From NCBI GenBank assembly GCA_014879345.1, contig JACSSI010000114.1:1-10169 (forward strand): a stretch of DNA of 10,169 nucleotides, in the 5' to 3' direction. Below are positions 7,131 through 10,169 of the stretch, one piece after another. Source of the stretch: Anaerolineae bacterium (GTDB lineage Bacteria > Chloroflexota > Anaerolineae > Promineifilales > Promineifilaceae). The notes beneath the pieces are model-generated. The model searched no databases. It saw only the letters and a program-made list of their open reading frames with translations, and had not been told where the DNA came from. The translations under genes and the position numbers were made by a program. Numbering within the stretch: position 1 is the first letter of the stretch; each line of letters opens with the position of its first letter.

Positions 7131-7994
7131 CTAGCGGTGCAAAAGCCTGGACGGTTTGAATCGCTTCCCCAACACATAACCGCTGCTCAGAAGCATGATG
7201 AACAAGAAAGGCCAAATCGTCATCCCCTTTTCTGACATTGCGTTAAAAGATTGCAAGGTAACGGCCGTTGGCCCAGACGTATAACAACCATTTGCATTAC
7301 AAGCAATACCTTGCCCAGTATTGTCGGCACTGGTATCTTCTGTGCCACCAGAATGCGCAGAAAGATAAAGGCCAAAAAGGTATGAATCCGGCGGTGTTCC
7401 CCCTAACCACTGCCAGGGTACAAACATTTCAATAAACCCATCCAAAGTCGTGCAATTTACTCCATCACATTTATTGCTCCTAAATGCAGAAGGCCAATTG
7501 TTATTAAAGCCTTCTGTCATACCCGTACAAACGGTGTCATCCCCGTTATCACAAATCAAGACCAAATTATTCAAAGTACACGCACTGTCACCACATCGAC
7601 TCACATTCCCACCATCGATTGACAATCCTCTTCTAGGATGATAACTCAATGTATCACTTACGGAATAATCTGGTGTCAGGTTGCCATCTACATCTAGCAC
7701 AATTCTGACTTCAGCATTTTGCGGTTCTGTATCATCCATCGCCATCAGCAAATATAGCCCCCCCGTTTCAGATGAATCAATGTGCAAGCAATACTCTGTG
7801 ATGTCGGCTCGGTTTAAATTTGAATCGTCAACGCCACCTTCATCTACAAAACAAGTGGCCGCCCCGCCTGTGCCTCCTTTCCAATCCGCATAATTGTTAT
7901 TCATATCCAGCGGGGATTGGGGCAGTGCCATCAGCACACTGTGAGTTAACATAATTATTGAAAATATAAAGAGAGCTTTTATTTTCTTCACCAT
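7131..7994 (-). CDS. Secreted, cysteine-rich protein with C-terminal membrane anchor, family unknown
   Basis: 287 residues when started at ATG 7994. GTG at 7997 is also in frame but sits only 1 nt from the AGGAA ribosome site (7999-8003), whereas the ATG is 4 nt away, so the ATG is chosen. Residues 1-24 are a signal peptide (MVKKIKALFIFSIIMLTHSV, cleavage near LMA-LPQ). The ectodomain has Asp/Asn-rich segments (VLDVDGNLTPDY) and ten cysteines (48, 69, 134, 139, 148, 156, 176, 181, 232, 237), an even number that suggests disulfides. A C-terminal helix (about 257-275) is followed by the basic tail KRFKPSRLLHR, giving a type I anchor or sorting-type tail; no PEP-CTERM or LPXTG motif is seen. The DW..G start and acidic strands recall extracellular beta-sandwich or carbohydrate-binding modules, but I cannot assign one. 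No clear promoter was found in 8004-8122. Confidence 0.75.
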   Translation of the reverse strand: MVKKIKALFIFSIIMLTHSVLMALPQSPLDMNNNYADWKGGTGGAATCFVDEGGVDDSNLNRADITEYCLHIDSSETGGLYLLMAMDDTEPQNAEVRIVLDVDGNLTPDYSVSDTLSYHPRRGLSIDGGNVSRCGDSACTLNNLVLICDNGDDTVCTGMTEGFNNNWPSAFRSNKCDGVNCTTLDGFIEMFVPWQWLGGTPPDSYLFGLYLSAHSGGTEDTSADNTGQGIACNANGCYTSGPTAVTLQSFNAMSEKGMTIWPFLFIMLLSSGYVLGKRFKPSRLLHR

Positions 7995-8003
7995 CACTTT
8001 CCT
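7992..8003 (-). promoter_or_regulatory. Ribosome binding site that decides the start
   Basis: On the minus strand AGGAA (8003-7999) is followed by AGTG and then ATG (7994-7992). The in-frame GTG at 7997-7995 lies too close to the site to be used. Confidence 0.6.
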
Positions 8004-8122
8004 GTGTTCAATGAGTTAGTTTTCACAATAACAAAATTAGCTTAATGGAAAGGTAAAAGAAGGTGTGTTAAAGTGAACAAAACGGCCGTTTTCCGTTAAA
8101 AATTCGTGAATTCTAGAAAATA

Positions 8123-8163
8123 AAAAAACCACCGTCCTTATCGTCACAGAACGGTGGTTTTTT
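8123..8163. terminator. Two-way rho-independent terminator downstream of aspS
   Basis: A 13-bp perfect stem (8123-8135 with 8151-8163, core ACCACCGT/ACGGTGGT) has an A-run on one side and a T-run on the other, so it works in both directions. On the minus strand it ends the aspS transcript about 70 nt after the stop and insulates the secreted-protein gene. Confidence 0.9.
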
Positions 8164-8231
8164 ACTAGATGTCGCGGCCAGAAACGGCCGTTATCATCAT
8201 CACCAACATCGTCATCCATCACAGCACCCCC

Positions 8232-9536
8232 TTATGGCGACACCCGGTTCATATCACGGGGAAAGAGTGTGGCTAAACGCACGTTGGGCAGCGCCAGCAA
8301 TTGCATCAATAAGCGTTCCAACCCAATGGCAAAACCACCATGCGGCGGCATCCCATATTTGAACGCTTCCAGATACGTCTCAAATGGCGCTGTGGGCAAC
8401 TGCGCTGCGGCCAGGGCTGCCAGATAATCTTCGTAGAGATGGAGCCGTTGTCCGCCAGTAATCAACTCCGTACCACGAAACAACAAGTCAAATGAGTTCG
8501 AGTATGTGGGATTTTGCGGATCGACGTAGGTGTAAAACGGCCGTTTCACCATCGGATAGCCCGTCACAAACAAAAAGTCACTGCCATGTTCCGCCAACGC
8601 CCATTCGCCCAGCCAGCGCTCGTCTTGGGGCGATAAATCCGGCTCACCGCGCACGTCTACACCATGCCGCTCGTAAATCAACTCCTGCGCTGCCGCAAAA
8701 TGGATGTGCGGAATCTTGGCCGGTACTTGTGGTAAGTTTGCCTGTAAAAGCGTCAACTCTGCTGAATAGCGAGTTTCCAGTTCGGCAAAAATACCAGCTA
8801 GCACCTCCCGGACTACCGCCATTACCGTGAAATGGTTCTCGATAAAGCCCAGTTCCACGTCTAAACTAACGTATTCATTGATGTGGCGTATCGTGTCGTG
8901 ATGTTCAGCACGGAACACAGGGCCAACCTCAAACACACGCTCAAACACACCCACCATGATCTGCTTGTAAAACTGTGGACTTTGCGCCAGGTACGCCGAC
9001 CGGCCAAAGTAGCCCAGCTCAAACACATTAGCACCGCTTTCCGTCGCCGAGGCCACGATTTTGGGCGTCTGGATTTCGGTGAACTGTTTCTCGAGCAAGG
9101 TACGGCGAAAACCAGCCATAACACCGGCTGCCAGCTTAAACACCGCCCGTCGCATAGGATGCCGGTTCACCACCACGGCATGGTCTAACAGGGTGGGTAA
9201 GCCCGCCTGGATTTTGTTTTTATACAATGGCACCGGCAGTGTCTCTGTATTCGGCGTGATGACCTCTATTTTGGGCTGGTGCAGTTCAACACCGGAATTG
9301 GCTTGTGCGGAGGAAACGGCCGTTCCCTCCAGCACAATCACCGTCTCCAAACCCAGCCCAGACAAAGGTGCTAAATCCGCCTCATGTTCGGTGACGGCCT
9401 GAATCGTACCCCAACCGTCACGCAGCACAATAAAATTCACCCCACCCAGGCGGCGCAGTTGCTGCAACCACCCGGTCAGGCGTACCCGCTCACCTAGATG
9501 AGCCGATACTTCTAACGTTCGAATTGTTGTTTTCAT
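8232..9536 (-). CDS. aspS: Aspartyl-tRNA synthetase, archaeal type
   Basis: 434 residues, the length of archaeal-type AspRS (about 430-440) and much shorter than the roughly 590-residue bacterial type, which has an inserted GAD domain. It charges tRNA with aspartate in the cytoplasm. Residues 1-100 are the anticodon-binding OB fold (LTGWLQQLRRLGGVNFIVLR). Class II motifs follow: FTEIQTPKI (motif 1, 152-160), FRAEHHDTIRHINE (motif 2, 208-221) and GFAIGLERLL (motif 3, 401-410). LAQSPQFYKQ (183-192) and the ending LFPRDMNRVSP match AspRS rather than AsnRS. Residue 25, two after the conserved Trp23, is Gln, not the His that marks many non-discriminating AspRSs; whether it also charges tRNA-Asn is unresolved. 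AGGAGG lies 6 nt before ATG. Controlled by the T-box leader upstream, whose Asp codon agrees with this call. Confidence 0.9.
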   Translation of the reverse strand: MKTTIRTLEVSAHLGERVRLTGWLQQLRRLGGVNFIVLRDGWGTIQAVTEHEADLAPLSGLGLETVIVLEGTAVSSAQANSGVELHQPKIEVITPNTETLPVPLYKNKIQAGLPTLLDHAVVVNRHPMRRAVFKLAAGVMAGFRRTLLEKQFTEIQTPKIVASATESGANVFELGYFGRSAYLAQSPQFYKQIMVGVFERVFEVGPVFRAEHHDTIRHINEYVSLDVELGFIENHFTVMAVVREVLAGIFAELETRYSAELTLLQANLPQVPAKIPHIHFAAAQELIYERHGVDVRGEPDLSPQDERWLGEWALAEHGSDFLFVTGYPMVKRPFYTYVDPQNPTYSNSFDLLFRGTELITGGQRLHLYEDYLAALAAAQLPTAPFETYLEAFKYGMPPHGGFAIGLERLLMQLLALPNVRLATLFPRDMNRVSP

Positions 9537-9601
9537 AACAACCTCCTAAAAATATGTTTGTGGGCAAGAGCAAAACCTTCTACCCTACCCACCTTTAAAA
9601 C

Positions 9602-9634
9602 AAAAACGCCCCATCCATTGGAGGACGAGGGCGT
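9602..9634 (-). terminator. Second terminator in the aspS leader
   Basis: Read on the minus strand, ACGCCCTCGTCC (9634-9623) pairs with GGATGGGGCGT (9616-9606), with two G-U pairs and one bulge, followed by TTTTT. It shares GCCCTCGTCCTCCAAT exactly with the T-box terminator upstream (9750-9735). It ends about 65 nt before the aspS start codon. Confidence 0.75.
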
Positions 9635-9659
9635 AAAAAACAGATTGGATCATGAATAC

Positions 9660-9716
9660 GATTACGCAGACAAAAATTCTCATCTGCAAATCCAGCCTCC
9701 ATGACAGCCTGTAATC
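9660..9716 (-). other. Structured linker between the two aspS leader terminators
   Basis: GATTAC (9660-9665) and GTAATC (9711-9716) can pair over 45 nt and enclose the hairpin GCAGA/TCTGC (9666-9670 with 9683-9687). No second T-box motif (GGTGGNACC) occurs in this segment. Its role is unknown. Confidence 0.4.
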
Positions 9717-10010
9717 AAAAAAGCCCTCGTCCTAATTGGAGGACGAGGGCTTATCATTGCCACATCGTGGTGCCACCACCATTCGCCAGTATCTGTGTAC
9801 TGGCCTTCTGCAGGTCAGGCAAATCAACAAACTGCCTAACCCTCTGCGCGGTAACGGGCGCTCCCGAAACAAACTACTGAGTAAAACTGTTCGCCTGTCT
9901 GCTCTAGGGTGTCATTCTTCAGCTTCGGAGGCAACAATTTCAGCAAAATTTGTTGCTCTCTACTCTCCGAGGAGGCTCAAGAACCTGTCCCCTTCATCGC
10001 ATTTCATTAT
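9717..10010 (-). ncRNA. T-box riboswitch leader of aspS (Asp specifier GAC)
   Basis: All core T-box parts can be read on the minus strand. Stem I begins near GCGATGAAGGGG; its lower helix pairs AGGG with CCCT (9906-9909), the next pairs TTCTTgAGC (9983-9975) with GCTgAAGAA (9923-9915), then TCGGAG with CTCCGA, and the top is GCAACAA/TTGTTGC. The specifier loop reads T-GAC-A, with GAC at 9913-9911, the Asp codon. A linker with CCGTTA and GAGCGCCC follows, as in known T-boxes. Stem III is 8 bp (9833-9840 with 9814-9821), then a 7-bp hairpin (9785-9791 with 9798-9804). The T-box motif GGTGGCACCACG is at 9777-9766; its UGGC bulge fits the GCCA end of tRNA-Asp. The terminator is a 13-bp perfect stem (9721-9733 with 9740-9752) with six U. 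Uncharged tRNA-Asp should favour read-through into aspS. Confidence 0.88.
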
Positions 10011-10020
10011 TTTTAATTGA

Positions 10021-10045
10021 CTCATTTGTGATTTACCCAAATGAG
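10021..10045 (-). other. Hairpin at the 5' end of the aspS transcript
   Basis: CTCATTTG and CAAATGAG form a perfect 8-bp stem with a 9-nt loop. It begins about where transcription should start from the upstream promoter, so it may protect the 5' end. It is not a standard T-box part. Confidence 0.5.
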
Positions 10046-10050
10046 CCAAC

Positions 10051-10079
10051 ATCTTAGCAAGGGCGTTACGCGATGTCAA
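10051..10079 (-). promoter_or_regulatory. sigma70-type promoter of the T-box/aspS transcript
   Basis: On the minus strand a perfect TTGACA (10079-10074) is followed after exactly 17 bp by TAAGAT (10056-10051), a 4/6 match to TATAAT. The expected start is near 10044, giving a leader of about 508 nt. Confidence 0.75.
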
Positions 10080-10119
10080 CCCCGTAACAAAAAAGGGGGC
10101 GCGGTTTAAAGTTGTGTAT

Positions 10120-10136
10120 GAGACTACAAAAGTCTC
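10120..10136. other. Short hairpin upstream of the aspS promoter
   Basis: GAGACT-acaaa-AGTCTC, a 6-bp stem. The ACTACAAAAGTCT part resembles one arm of the long hairpin at 1295-1329, so both may derive from one dispersed element. Confidence 0.45.
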
Positions 10137-10147
10137 CTCAAATTTAA

Positions 10148-10165
10148 TGCCAATTCGTATTGGCA
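10148..10165. other. Short inverted repeat at the window end
   Basis: TGCCAAT-TCGT-ATTGGCA is a 7-bp perfect stem with a 4-nt loop. It could belong to the 3' end of a gene beyond the window or to an operator. The stretch 10080-10169 holds no supported gene. Confidence 0.4.
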
Positions 10166-10169
10166 AGAC

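Larger units (their letters stand above)
1..9324. repeat. Highly iterated palindrome AACGGCCGTT, 14 exact copies
   Basis: Exact copies start at 1, 186, 474, 2580, 3249, 4228, 4712, 5953, 6059, 7260, 8081, 8183, 8536 and 9315. Chance expectation for one 10-mer in 10.2 kb of even composition is about 0.01. Twelve copies lie in coding regions and two in the 7995-8231 spacer. Within genes all three frames are used (T-A-V, N-G-R and R-P-L/R-P-F), so the constraint is on DNA rather than protein. A 9/10 match is at 2815 (TACGGCCGTT). The density and behaviour resemble HIP1 (GCGATCGC) of cyanobacteria, but the sequence is different. Confidence 0.95.

Noticed and set aside
8037..8222. 61-codon minus-strand frame between aspS and the secreted-protein gene
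   Set aside because: It runs through the strong two-way terminator, has no ribosome site and contains no recognisable domain.
8232..9536. Asparaginyl-tRNA synthetase as the product
   Set aside because: Length allows it, but LAQSPQFYKQ, the C-terminal LFPRDMNRVSP type ending and the GAC specifier of the leader all favour AspRS.
9736..10166. Frames on both strands inside the aspS leader (9736-10020 plus, 9960-10166 minus)
   Set aside because: They coincide with T-box stems, terminator and promoter, and their peptides have no domain features.
1..10169. CRISPR array, insertion sequence, tRNA or rRNA gene
   Set aside because: The repeated palindromes are irregularly spaced and inside genes, no transposase or terminal inverted repeats were seen, and no tRNA cloverleaf or rRNA stretch was recognised.

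Overview
The window looks like a bacterial chromosome segment, most likely from Chloroflexota (an Anaerolineae- or Ardenticatenia-like lineage). This is inference. It rests on the gene families (a repeated C-terminal domain like those of chloroflexotal GT39-type proteins, many zinc-ribbon proteins, TolB-like propellers on Pro/Thr stalks), strong AGGAGG-type ribosome sites, an archaeal-type AspRS under a T-box, and a very abundant 10-bp palindrome. No 16S or other phylogenetic marker is present.

Layout. 1-1176 is the 3' end of a large exported or membrane protein with two copies of an extracellular beta-sandwich-like domain. 1177-1543 is a gene-free control region with a long hairpin, a candidate promoter and an operator-like dyad. 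1544-7121 holds six codirectional genes that all encode treble-clef/rubredoxin-like 'zinc ribbons' (CxxC-x10-CxxC). They are a lipoprotein with a C-terminal ribbon, a 42-residue ribbon microprotein, a coiled-coil protein with four ribbons, a four-helix membrane protein with a ribbon at each end, and two paralogous single-pass proteins with an N-terminal ribbon and an extracellular six-bladed propeller. One of the two propellers also carries a LecA-like lectin module. A rho-independent terminator after the four-ribbon gene splits the set into two transcription units; the last two genes overlap by ATGA.

7131-7994 (minus) is an unrecognised secreted, Cys-rich, C-terminally anchored protein that converges on the cluster with a 9-bp gap. 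A two-way terminator lies at 8123-8163. 8232-9536 (minus) is aspS of the archaeal type. It is preceded by a roughly 500-nt leader that reads as a T-box riboswitch with Asp specifier GAC, a T-box motif whose UGGC bulge fits a G73 tRNA, a perfect terminator, and then a second terminator sharing 16 nt with the first. A good sigma70-type promoter lies upstream at 10051-10079.

How the parts relate. In the zinc-ribbon cluster, predicted topology places every ribbon on the cytoplasmic side, while lectin, propeller and lipoprotein domains face outside. This suggests a membrane-spanning assembly or sensing module in which ribbons are the shared inner contact. That function is inference. Overlaid on all genes is AACGGCCGTT, present 14 times in 10.2 kb, a HIP1-like highly iterated palindrome.
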